A stretch of 64,000 nucleotides of DNA, taken from positions 558,001 through 622,000 of the forward strand of contig CAJXLT010000001.1 in assembly GCA_913056365.1 (NCBI GenBank), read 5' to 3'. The DNA comes from an uncultured Paenibacillaceae bacterium (GTDB lineage: Bacteria; Bacillota; Bacilli; Paenibacillales; K13). Shown here one piece after another: positions 19,014-27,972 of the stretch; the stretch's first letter is position 1, and the number at the start of each line of letters is the position of its first letter. Under the pieces are notes generated by a model, which did no database searches, was not told the origin of the DNA, and saw only the letters and a list, made by a program, of their open reading frames with translations. A program made the translations under genes and the position numbers.

Positions 19014-19850
19014 ATGGCGCAACGCGCATGGACGAATGAGCAGAAGGAACGGTTTGAGAAGGACGGTTATCTGATCGTCAAGGGCTTGTACAGTCCGGAG
19101 GAAGTGCAGCAGTTGAACGATATGTATTGGGACATTTGGCGAAAGCTGATGGCGCAAGGGAAGATTATGCAGGCACCGAATCGGCCGTTCGACAGTTTGT
19201 TTCCCCGACTTCGGGATTATCAGCTAGGGCATGCAGGCATACAAGATTTCATCTTCCAAGCACAGGCGATCGGGCTGTTGGAAGGCTTAATCGATGAAGA
19301 AGTGTTGGCCGTGCAGACAAGTTATTACTTCAAAGCACCCGGGTCCAAAGGGCTGCCGCTCCATCAGGACAATTACAGCCTCGGAGCATCGCCAGACACC
19401 ACCTATGCGATATGGGTAAGCCTTGATCATTCAGGACAGGACAACGGCGGGCTGAAGGTCGTACCCGGCTCGCATGTGTTCAATATTGTGCAGCCGGATG
19501 TCGTGCCGGAGAGCGTGAATGTATACGGCAAGCAGGTTCCAGTGCCGGAAGGGTACGAGAGCATCGAGCTGACGACAGAGGTCGGTGATGCCGTATTCTT
19601 CAACGGCAATATTCTTCACGGTTCTTCCGACAATAACTCGGAGGACAAGTTCCGCAGGGCGATTGTCACGCATTATGCGCGCGTCAGTGTAGAGAAGATT
19701 ACGTTGAATTACAACTACTTGATTCAGAAGGACCGTAAGAAAACACGCCGTAAGCTGAACGCTCAACCGCGTGTTGTAGAAACGAAGGAAAACTTGTTCG
19801 AGTTCCACGAGGCGAAATATTACGACCAAATCATTCACCGCGATTTCTGA
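19014..19850 (+). CDS. Phytanoyl-CoA dioxygenase (PhyH) family oxygenase
   Basis: FEKDGYLIVKGLYSPEEV...TSYYFKAPGSKGLPLHQDNYSLGA...NGGLKVVPGSH. Confidence 0.9.
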   Translation: MAQRAWTNEQKERFEKDGYLIVKGLYSPEEVQQLNDMYWDIWRKLMAQGKIMQAPNRPFDSLFPRLRDYQLGHAGIQDFIFQAQAIGLLEGLIDEEVLAVQTSYYFKAPGSKGLPLHQDNYSLGASPDTTYAIWVSLDHSGQDNGGLKVVPGSHVFNIVQPDVVPESVNVYGKQVPVPEGYESIELTTEVGDAVFFNGNILHGSSDNNSEDKFRRAIVTHYARVSVEKITLNYNYLIQKDRKKTRRKLNAQPRVVETKENLFEFHEAKYYDQIIHRDF

Positions 19851-19862
19851 GGAGGTCCGTTC

Positions 19863-21278
19863 ATGGACACAGAGCAATTCCTTGACAGGCTGACCCGTCA
19901 TTCCGGTCCATGCTTCTTGCATCCTTCGGGGGATAAGGTGACCTATGAATCGCTGCTGCAAGCAGTAACGTGGAATGCTGATCGGCTTCGCGAGATGGGT
20001 TACGGCAGCCGCGGCGGGAAGCAGCAGGTCGTAGCTTGTCAAGCTTCACTAGGCTGGCGTGCGGTACCCGTGCTGCTGGCAGCGATGCATTGCCGAGTCA
20101 CCGTCGTGCCGGTCGATTCGTTCCGCAGTCCGACGCTGACTCGCAACGTATTAGAGGAGATTGGACCGGAGCTTGTCATTGAGCAGTCACATGTAGATCA
20201 AGCGGGCAGGCTGCAAGCATTGCCGACTATGTTCCCGAAGCGGCGGAGCGCTTTGAACGATATTGCACTCATTCTGTATACGTCTGGCACGTCCGGCTTT
20301 CCGAAGGGCGTCATGCTCACCTATCGCAATATCTGGAGCAACCTTGAGGATATCGTCCGGTACTTCACACTTGACGCACGGGACCGCCTGTTGCTGCTCC
20401 GTCCGCTTATCCATGCTTCGGCGATTACCGGGGAGCTGCTGCCTGCGCTGTATTACGGTGCGGCGATTGTAGTCAAGCCGGATGAGTTGACGCCGTTGGG
20501 CGCAGTGCGTGAGCTAGTCGAGCAGCGGATCACCGTATGCGGCTTGACACCGACAGTTGCTGCAGGCTTGGCGCACTTCGCTACACGCTGCGATGTGTCG
20601 ACTGTGCGCCAACTCGTGCTTAGCGGGGAGCCGCTTCGCCAGCTGCAGAAGGAGAAAATCCGCAAGGCCTTCCCATCGGCGCAGATCGGCAATGCCTACG
20701 GTCTGACAGAAGCTTCTCCGCGCATTAGCTGTAAGCTGCAGCTTGCGGATGACGATCCGATCGAATGTGTCGGCTCACCGCTGGCACAGGTCGATATTCA
20801 GGTCGTTGATGAACAGGGTCAACCGACAGCGCCAGGCACGCGCGGCATGTTGACTGTCACGGGACCGAATGTGATGGCAGGCTATTATGGTGATGAGGAA
20901 GCAACGGCTCGCAAGCTGGACACCGACGGATGGCTGGCAACTGGTGATAGCGCAAGCTGGGAGCATGGCGAGCTGTTCGTGTATGGCAGGACAGATGATC
21001 TGATCATTCGCGGCGGAGTCAATGTGCACCCGACGGAGCTGGAAGCAGCATTGGTAGCAATGGCGGGCATTCACGATGCGCTCGTCTTCGGCCGCAATGA
21101 AGCTAGCGGGGTCAAGATTCATGCATGGGTGACCGCAGATCCTGAGCTGGATCAGCATGAGGTTGTGCGCAGAATTGTGCAATCGCAGCAGGATATGAGG
21201 CTCTGGCCTGATGTGATTGAGGTCAAGGCCGAGCTGCCGAAGACTGCTTCGGGCAAGATTATGCGGCCTAAGCGGTAG
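19863..21278 (+). CDS. AMP-dependent acyl-CoA/acyl-ACP synthetase
   Basis: LILYTSGTSGFPKGVMLTYRN; GNAYGLTEASPRIS; GWLATGDSA; RTDDLIIRGGVNVHPTE; PKTASGKIMR. Confidence 0.93.
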   Translation: MDTEQFLDRLTRHSGPCFLHPSGDKVTYESLLQAVTWNADRLREMGYGSRGGKQQVVACQASLGWRAVPVLLAAMHCRVTVVPVDSFRSPTLTRNVLEEIGPELVIEQSHVDQAGRLQALPTMFPKRRSALNDIALILYTSGTSGFPKGVMLTYRNIWSNLEDIVRYFTLDARDRLLLLRPLIHASAITGELLPALYYGAAIVVKPDELTPLGAVRELVEQRITVCGLTPTVAAGLAHFATRCDVSTVRQLVLSGEPLRQLQKEKIRKAFPSAQIGNAYGLTEASPRISCKLQLADDDPIECVGSPLAQVDIQVVDEQGQPTAPGTRGMLTVTGPNVMAGYYGDEEATARKLDTDGWLATGDSASWEHGELFVYGRTDDLIIRGGVNVHPTELEAALVAMAGIHDALVFGRNEASGVKIHAWVTADPELDQHEVVRRIVQSQQDMRLWPDVIEVKAELPKTASGKIMRPKR

Positions 21279-21339
21279 AACATGTAATTGTGATATTGAC
21301 GCAGAGTGCGTGTAAATAGCCTGTTGAGGAGGGAATGCA

Positions 21340-22083
21340 GTGAGCGGTGAGTCGTGGAATCATTTTTTTGGCGCGAATTATTTGTCCTTTTCCGAGGTGA
21401 TACTGTCTCCTGAACGTACTGCTTATGAGCTGGAAGCGATTACGAAGCGACTCGGACTGGCCAAGGGTATGCGTGTGCTGGATTTGGGTTGCGGGCAGGG
21501 CCGTATGAGTATGGCATTGGCGAAGCAAGGCATACAGGTCGTAGGCTATGACGGATCAGCAGCATTGCTGGAAGAAGCTAGACGGAGGGCAGCCGAACAA
21601 GGAACGGTCGTTGACTTCCTGTTGGGAGACATGCGTGAACTGCAAGCTGATCAGGAGTTCGACGCGGTTATTAATATCGGTACGGCGTTTGGCTATATTG
21701 AGGACGAGGATGGAGACCGGGAAATTATACGGCGGGTGCATCGGGCATTGAAGCCGGGCGGACTGTTCCTGCAGGAAACAGAGAATCGGGATTTCAAGCT
21801 GCGCCAGCTCTATAATACGTGGGAGAAAATGCATGACAGGCTCGTATTCTCCCGGCGCACATTCAACCATCAAACCGGCAGATGGACGGAGGAGTTGAAC
21901 TGGTACGTAGAAGGGGAACGAGAGGGTGCATTGCTTGAATTGCGGCTATATACCGCAGCTGAGCTTGTTAGTATGACCGAGGCAGCGGGACTTACGGTGC
22001 AGGAGCTGCACGGAGGGTTTGATTTGTCGCCGTTCAGCTTGACCAGTCCGCGACTGCTTATTATATCTGAGAAGCGCTGTTAG
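21340..22083 (+). CDS. Class I SAM-dependent methyltransferase
   Basis: VLDLGCGQGRMSMALAKQGIQVVGYDGS; ALKPGGLFLQET. Confidence 0.9.
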   Translation: MSGESWNHFFGANYLSFSEVILSPERTAYELEAITKRLGLAKGMRVLDLGCGQGRMSMALAKQGIQVVGYDGSAALLEEARRRAAEQGTVVDFLLGDMRELQADQEFDAVINIGTAFGYIEDEDGDREIIRRVHRALKPGGLFLQETENRDFKLRQLYNTWEKMHDRLVFSRRTFNHQTGRWTEELNWYVEGEREGALLELRLYTAAELVSMTEAAGLTVQELHGGFDLSPFSLTSPRLLIISEKRC

Positions 22084-22093
22084 GAGGAGGAGC

Positions 22094-22468
22094 ATGATGG
22101 CTGAGAAACATGTCATAATTGAGAAAGATCGCATGCATTGGGAGCAAGGTTTATATGACAATACAGAAATGTGCTACTTGTGGAGTGACGATACAACAGG
22201 TAGGCGATGCTTCCTGCTGAAGATGCATCCAGGCTCCTCGATTCCGATGCATGATCATCCGTACCGAGAAATCGCGATTGTCACAGAGGGCGAGGTGCGG
22301 TTGAACGAAGATGTGATGCGGGCAGGTGACTTCCTGACAGCCGGTCTTGGCGAATCGCATGATGTGTACACAGACACGGGCTGCATTATGTTCATCTATG
22401 TTGATTTCGATGTAACCGAGTACAAGCTCATTCCGATCGCAGATGAGCAAGCTCAGCGGGGGCGGTAA
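22094..22468 (+). CDS. Cupin-domain protein
   Basis: MHPGSSIPMHDHPYREIAIVTEGEVRLNEDVMRAGDFLTAG. Confidence 0.85.
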   Translation: MMAEKHVIIEKDRMHWEQGLYDNTEMCYLWSDDTTGRRCFLLKMHPGSSIPMHDHPYREIAIVTEGEVRLNEDVMRAGDFLTAGLGESHDVYTDTGCIMFIYVDFDVTEYKLIPIADEQAQRGR

Positions 22469-23541
22469 TGGTGAGGGAGACGCAGGTTTCTAGCGGCTTG
22501 TTTGATCGCGTCTATCATGCGGTGTATGACGATGTAAGTGCCTATACTGCGGAAGCGATTGCAACGTGCTTGCTGAACGGCGGTCTGGACTTCCAGCAGG
22601 GCTTTACTTTGGAAGATGCCTGGAGCCAGCTTCATTGTGCGCCGGAACGGCAGCTGCAGGTGGCGTGGGCACTGGCCTATTTGGAGCAACAAGGGTATTT
22701 GCAGCATGTAGCAGGCGAGTGGGTCGGAGTGGAGCGTAAGCATTACGCCTTCGGTGTAGGCTGGAATGTTCAGATACAGCCTTCCCTTGACCTGATCGAC
22801 TTCGTAGCATCGCATTGGCTGGACATCATCCAAGGCAAGGTGAATAGTGTGCATGTGCTGTTCGGTGTGGAAGGCGCCCCGCTATGGGAGCGCTACTTCA
22901 GCAACAGTCATGATCTGTATGCGGTACATAACCAGTGGGCTGCGGAACGCTTGGCCGATCTTATGAAGGCGGGTCAGACGCGGACACCCGCAGTGTTGGA
23001 GCTTGGCACCGGATACGGATCGGCGACACTGGCATTGCTGGCAGAATGTGCGCTGCGCTCTCAGTTGCTTGAACGTTCTGTGCTGACAGACATTAGCGCC
23101 GCGCTTGCGAATAGAGCAAGGAAGCGGTTGGCCCCGTCCTATCCGGCTGTGCGGCTGGAGTCAGGCAAGCTCGACATCGATGCGCATCATCTAGAACGGG
23201 AGCGGTCCTTCGACTATATCTTCGCCGTCAATGTGTTGCACTGTGCGCGGGATATCGTAGAGACATTGAAGCGGTTGCGCACGTATCTGAAGCCGGGCGG
23301 CACATTGTTGCTGTCCGAATGCATGCGCAAGGACTATGCCTGCTTGCTTCATCAAGAGTTCATCTTCTCACTGCTGCCGAACTTCGGTCTTATCCAGAGG
23401 GGAGCAAGCGGTGCGCCATGTTTTGGGTTCTGGAGCTGCGGCGATTGGCAGGCATTCATGGAAGCTGCTGGCTATCAGTCGATTCAAGTAGTGGAGAACG
23501 AAGGGCAGCAAATATTGGGCGGCTTGATTATCGGGAGATAG
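22468..23541 (+). CDS. SAM-dependent methyltransferase, two-domain
   Basis: AVLELGTGYGSATLALLAEC; FDYIFAVNVLHCARDIVETLKRLRTYLKPGGTLLLSE. Confidence 0.85.
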   Translation: MVRETQVSSGLFDRVYHAVYDDVSAYTAEAIATCLLNGGLDFQQGFTLEDAWSQLHCAPERQLQVAWALAYLEQQGYLQHVAGEWVGVERKHYAFGVGWNVQIQPSLDLIDFVASHWLDIIQGKVNSVHVLFGVEGAPLWERYFSNSHDLYAVHNQWAAERLADLMKAGQTRTPAVLELGTGYGSATLALLAECALRSQLLERSVLTDISAALANRARKRLAPSYPAVRLESGKLDIDAHHLERERSFDYIFAVNVLHCARDIVETLKRLRTYLKPGGTLLLSECMRKDYACLLHQEFIFSLLPNFGLIQRGASGAPCFGFWSCGDWQAFMEAAGYQSIQVVENEGQQILGGLIIGR

Positions 23542-23567
23542 GCGCGAATCGAGCGAAGCTGCAGTAC

Positions 23568-23760
23568 GTGACACAACTCAAGGAGCACAACTCACGGTTA
23601 GCTGCACAGTACAAGTAGCATCTCACTCTTCGAAATTTGGCAGTCTATGACACAACTCACGGTGCAGACAGCAACTTGCATGCACAACGGTGGCAGTACG
23701 TGTCATGCTGCCATGCAGCAGTACACTCCACGATAGAAGTCCATGACACAACACGCGGCA
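23568..23760. repeat. Degenerate intergenic repeats (ATGACACAACTCACGG-type, 3 copies)
   Basis: Copies at 23568, 23647, 23742. Confidence 0.6.
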
Positions 23761-24140
23761 GTAGTTAGCTGGAAATTTAGGTCTTATTTCGCCGATTTGA
23801 CCACTACCTCATGTATTAGCGGAATTTAGTGGTCTTATACTCGCTTCGGGCACCCTGTGCAGGCAGATATCATCTCAATAAATCCGAATTTTCCCGTTAT
23901 TTCTTATGGAAACGCGCACAATCATCAACAAGATCAATTATTTCTGTTATGTGTTGCCAATTGCGAATGGGGAGACGGCGAATGTGAATTCCAGATGACG
24001 AAAGGTAGACAGAACGGAAGCATACCAGCTGGATGGAACGTAGGTTAGACGAACGGGAAAAAGATGCATCAAAGTAGATGCAGGGTGAACAGTAGACAGT
24101 TGGGGATCGAACGAAACAACACTTACAAATGCTACACAGA

Positions 24141-24162
24141 AAACGCCGAAGGGCGTTTTTTT
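24141..24162 (+). terminator. Intrinsic terminator upstream of the AraC-type gene
   Basis: AAACGCC-GAAG-GGCGTTT plus T-run. Confidence 0.75.
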
Positions 24163-24254
24163 CTTGTTTAGGTGTCATTAAAATCAATATATGGCAATAA
24201 AAGCATACCTCTGAGAAAGGAAAGCCGAGTTGAAACAGGTGCCGAGGAACTACG

Positions 24255-24986
24255 ATGGATATACATTCTTCATTCCATCTTGTACAGGTAGGGGGGTATA
24301 CATTGATTGTTCTTTGGATTGTGGAACCCGAACAAGCGGAGCAAGCGATCGGTATGGAGCAGCAAGAGCCGAATCGTATCCGTCTAGCATCATCCATCCA
24401 AGAGGTGGAGCAGCTTGTTCTGCATGAGCATTGCGAAGCTGTTTTCATCGTATCCATGCAATCGAAAGCGCCGTATCGTGACAGACTGACCTCGTTGAAC
24501 GCCGTTGTTCCTATTTACTTATTCATGAATGCGGACAAGCATACGATTTTTATCGTCAAGCTGCTCTTGTATTACTTAGCATCGGTGGATGATGCGGAAT
24601 TAGCGAAGTCACCATTGCCGGACCACGGCTCGAGTGAGGATGTGGATTGGCAGAAGTCTCTGCAATACATCCGGGACAATCTGGACAACAATGAGCTGTC
24701 ACTGGAAGATGTAGCGAAGCAAAATTATGTGTCCAAATGGCACTTCTCCAAAGTGTTCAAGAAGAAATTCGGCATTACCTTTCGCGATTACTTGATCGAG
24801 GAGCGTATCACGCTGGCCAAGAAGCTGCTGCTTACGAATGAGTCAGTGACGAGCGTGTGCTACGAGGTCGGTTATGGAGATCTGACGCATTTTGGCCGAA
24901 TATTTCAGAAGCGAGTAGGAATGCCGCCGTCGCGGTACAAGAAGAAATATTGGAATCCGCACACATTGGAAAGGAGAAGAGGATGA
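24255..24986 (+). CDS. AraC-family transcriptional regulator
   Basis: C-terminal ELSLEDVAKQNYVSKWHFSKVFKKKFGITFRDYLIEERITLAKKLL...VTSVCYEVGYGDLTHFGRIFQKRVGMPPSRYKKK. Confidence 0.9.
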   Translation: MDIHSSFHLVQVGGYTLIVLWIVEPEQAEQAIGMEQQEPNRIRLASSIQEVEQLVLHEHCEAVFIVSMQSKAPYRDRLTSLNAVVPIYLFMNADKHTIFIVKLLLYYLASVDDAELAKSPLPDHGSSEDVDWQKSLQYIRDNLDNNELSLEDVAKQNYVSKWHFSKVFKKKFGITFRDYLIEERITLAKKLLLTNESVTSVCYEVGYGDLTHFGRIFQKRVGMPPSRYKKKYWNPHTLERRRG

Positions 24987-25939
24987 AGAAAAAGCTGGTC
25001 GTCACAGGTTCATTGCTGGCAGGATTACTCATCTTGCTAGCATGGTGGGCATATGAACAGTGGTTAACGCCATATTCGCTTCCAGAGCTGGAGGAAGGGA
25101 CGAGCTGGTCGGCATTTCGACTGGACTTCACGGAAGAACGGGTCTCCTATCTGAAGCTGCAGGCAGCAGAAGGGCAGAAGTTGCTTCCGCCTAATTTGCC
25201 AATCGAAGATGAGGATGAAGCGGATGTCGCTTATATGTATGGGGTGCGATCCGGCGATCTGGCTTATTTGCAAGCGGCTGTCGCTTTCCGACCAAGCCAT
25301 CTCGGCTACAGTTCGGCGCTTCGGCAGACGATGATTGCAAGCGGCCAGTATGAGGAGCTGATTGCCTTCCTTCGCAATGTGGAGCAGAAGTCTTCCACAC
25401 AGCATGTACAGGAAATCCAGCTGCAGCTTGCGCTGGCGCATGTGGATCAGCTGCAGGAGCCGTCGCTTGGCACGGCATCACTAGGACAGCTGTCCTACCA
25501 GTCGATCGAAGCGGCGAGTGCAATGCTGGAGCAGCATCCTCACGATTGGATGGGGCATTTCCTAAGGGGGATTAACAACTTGTATTGGCCGGTCGGCTTA
25601 CAGCGTATTGAGAAGTCGATTCAAGACCTCTCTTATTGTGTAGCTGTGGCCAGACGGCACGCCGATCAGGAGCTGGTATTATGGCCGTTAGCATATACTG
25701 CGCTAGGCGACGCGCTGATTAAGGGCGGCTCGGTGAAGGAAGGCTTCGCTGTCTGGAAGGAAGGGGAGGCAGCTTATCCCGATCATGTACCACTGCAGGA
25801 ACGGATGAAGGCAGGCTTAGGTCAAGCGGAAGAGCTGGTTGGAGACGTTCGCGGTATGGAGCAGTTTCAGCGGCCGTCCCCTGAATTAACGGATATTACG
25901 ATTATTTGGAAGCAACTGGCGGAAGGTGAGCAATTATGA
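24983..25939 (+). CDS. Membrane-anchored TPR-like protein
   Basis: Single N-terminal TM segment KKLVVTGSLLAGLLILLAWWAY followed by helical repeats. Confidence 0.6.
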   Translation: MKKKLVVTGSLLAGLLILLAWWAYEQWLTPYSLPELEEGTSWSAFRLDFTEERVSYLKLQAAEGQKLLPPNLPIEDEDEADVAYMYGVRSGDLAYLQAAVAFRPSHLGYSSALRQTMIASGQYEELIAFLRNVEQKSSTQHVQEIQLQLALAHVDQLQEPSLGTASLGQLSYQSIEAASAMLEQHPHDWMGHFLRGINNLYWPVGLQRIEKSIQDLSYCVAVARRHADQELVLWPLAYTALGDALIKGGSVKEGFAVWKEGEAAYPDHVPLQERMKAGLGQAEELVGDVRGMEQFQRPSPELTDITIIWKQLAEGEQL

Positions 25940-27120
25940 CGGAAGCGGATATCGTGATTAGCGGCATCGGTGTGAATGCATCAATCGGTACGGGCGCAGA
26001 AGCGTGCTGGGCCGGATTGCTGGAAGGGCGAACAGGTATCGGGAAGGTGAATAGCTTCGACGTGTCCGAGCATCGCAATCAATACGCTTGCGAAATTCAG
26101 TCCTTACCCGAATCAGCTACGCTCCCGCATACGGTTGCAGCGATGGGCCGCACGACTCGCATCGTCGTTCCTGCTGTGGAAGAAGCACTGCTGGATGCGC
26201 AAGTGACGATGAGAGAATGCGAACAGACGCGAGTCGGTCTATGCGTGGGCACGACGATGGGAGAGATTGAACCGCTCGAGCAGACCTTGCATGCAAAGCC
26301 TTCGCAGAAATTAGGCGGTCCGCGGGCGCTTGCCGACAACCTGCAGCAATTGCTGCCGATCAGCGGACCTGTATGGACGTTCACGAACGCCTGTGCAGCG
26401 GGGAACTTCGCGATTGCTCGGTGTATGGACGAGCTGCGCGCTGGTCGAGCGGATATGATGATTGCTGCAGGGGTGGACGCGCTATCTTGGATTGCATTCA
26501 CGGGGTTCAGCAGCTTGCGCGCGATGTCCCCAGATCGCTGCAGGCCGTTCGATAAGGAACGGCAAGGGCTGATTCTCGGGGAAGGAGCAGGTGTGCTCGT
26601 GTTGGAGACAAGCGCACACCTAGCGAAGCGGCAGGCCCGCGCCCGCGCTCGTCTGCTAGGCTACGGATTCAATGCCGACGCGCATCATATTACGCAGCCC
26701 GATCCAGAAGCAGCGGGAGCGATTCGCGCCATGCGCACTGCGATGGAAATGGCTCGCGTGAAGCCGGAGCACATCGACTATGTTAGCGCGCATGGAACGG
26801 GAACCGTCGCCAATGATGCGATGGAAGCGCGGGCAATAAGCACTGTGTTCGCGGACTCTATCGTGGAAGTTAGCTCGATTAAAGGGCATCTCGGTCATAC
26901 GCTCGGCGCGGCTAGTGCTATTGAAGCGATTATGTGTGTGCAAGCGCTGGAAACCGGCATTCGCCCGCCGACGCTTCATCTGACACAACCCGATCCAGCG
27001 TGTCAGAAGTCGTCCATTGCGTATATTCAAGCGCCAAGCACGGGATCAGCGGACTATATCTTATCTAATTCTTACGCATTCGGCGGCATTAATTCATCCA
27101 TTATTCTTGGAAAACAGTAA
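25936..27120 (+). CDS. Beta-ketoacyl synthase (FabF/KS-alpha-like), intact C-H-H triad
   Basis: FTNACAAGNFA; HGTGTVANDAMEA; KGHLGHTLGAAS; ATGA coupling with upstream gene. Confidence 0.93.
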   Translation: MTEADIVISGIGVNASIGTGAEACWAGLLEGRTGIGKVNSFDVSEHRNQYACEIQSLPESATLPHTVAAMGRTTRIVVPAVEEALLDAQVTMRECEQTRVGLCVGTTMGEIEPLEQTLHAKPSQKLGGPRALADNLQQLLPISGPVWTFTNACAAGNFAIARCMDELRAGRADMMIAAGVDALSWIAFTGFSSLRAMSPDRCRPFDKERQGLILGEGAGVLVLETSAHLAKRQARARARLLGYGFNADAHHITQPDPEAAGAIRAMRTAMEMARVKPEHIDYVSAHGTGTVANDAMEARAISTVFADSIVEVSSIKGHLGHTLGAASAIEAIMCVQALETGIRPPTLHLTQPDPACQKSSIAYIQAPSTGSADYILSNSYAFGGINSSIILGKQ

Positions 27121-27135
27121 AGGGGACGTTGCGAC

Positions 27136-27972
27136 ATGTACGAAATGTGGGTGGAAGGCTACGGCGCAGTTACCCCACTGGGAAGCGGCGCAGAGGGGCT
27201 GCTGAATCGCCAAGAACTGGCCGTATCACCGTCAGGTCTGCCGAAGCTAGATCCACGCGACCCGCGAATAAAGCCTGTTCGCAAGTGGTCCTCTTCGGCG
27301 CAATATGCTTATCTGGCGATGCAGGAAGCGCTGAACGGTCACACGTTCAACGAACCAGAACGGGCAGCCTGTGTCGTCGGCACGAATTATTCTAACCTTG
27401 AAGCTATCGTAGCTCTCGATCAGGATGCTCGCCAATACGGAGTGAACAATGCGAATCCCGGCATCTTCCCAGAAACAGTGCTGAATGCGATTGGCGGCCA
27501 TCTTGCAGAGAAGTTCCAACTGCGCGGGGTGAATGTCACCTTGTCCGATGGGGATGCGACAGGCTGGAACGCCGTACGCTATGCGGCAGAGTTGCTTCAA
27601 GACGGTCAAGCGAACGAGGTTATGCTCTGTATGGTCAATCGCTTCCCGCCGGAGACGCTTGCAAGCGGCAACGGCAGTCTGCCTTATTCGTTCCAGCGTG
27701 AATCGATCAGTGCGCTACGTCTGTCCCGCACGCGCAGCGTGAAAGGTATTCGGCTGCGGGCAGATGAACCGGCACCAGCTTCAGAAGCGGAAGGAAGCCG
27801 TACGCGAGAAGCGATTCCTTCCTGGAGCTTGCCGCTAGCGATCGTTCAAGCAGCCTTGCTCGTTGATCGAGGCATGCGACCTTCGATACTGCTGCCGATT
27901 CGGGATGAGGATCAGCTTGCGCTAGTGCTGGACAAGCCGCAAGAGGGCGCGATAGGAGGTCCGTGCGCATGA
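27136..27972 (+). CDS. Half-length ketosynthase-like/CLF-like protein lacking the active-site Cys
   Basis: VEGYGAVTPLGSGAEG N-term KS; VTLSDGDATGWNAVRYA at the position of TNACAAGN; no HGTGT/GH motifs; 278 aa. Confidence 0.7.
   Translation: MYEMWVEGYGAVTPLGSGAEGLLNRQELAVSPSGLPKLDPRDPRIKPVRKWSSSAQYAYLAMQEALNGHTFNEPERAACVVGTNYSNLEAIVALDQDARQYGVNNANPGIFPETVLNAIGGHLAEKFQLRGVNVTLSDGDATGWNAVRYAAELLQDGQANEVMLCMVNRFPPETLASGNGSLPYSFQRESISALRLSRTRSVKGIRLRADEPAPASEAEGSRTREAIPSWSLPLAIVQAALLVDRGMRPSILLPIRDEDQLALVLDKPQEGAIGGPCA

Noticed and set aside
23870-24160. T-box or known riboswitch upstream of the AraC gene
   Set aside because: TGGATGGAACG only loosely resembles a T-box (AGGGTGGNACCGCG) and no specifier structure was recognisable by eye.
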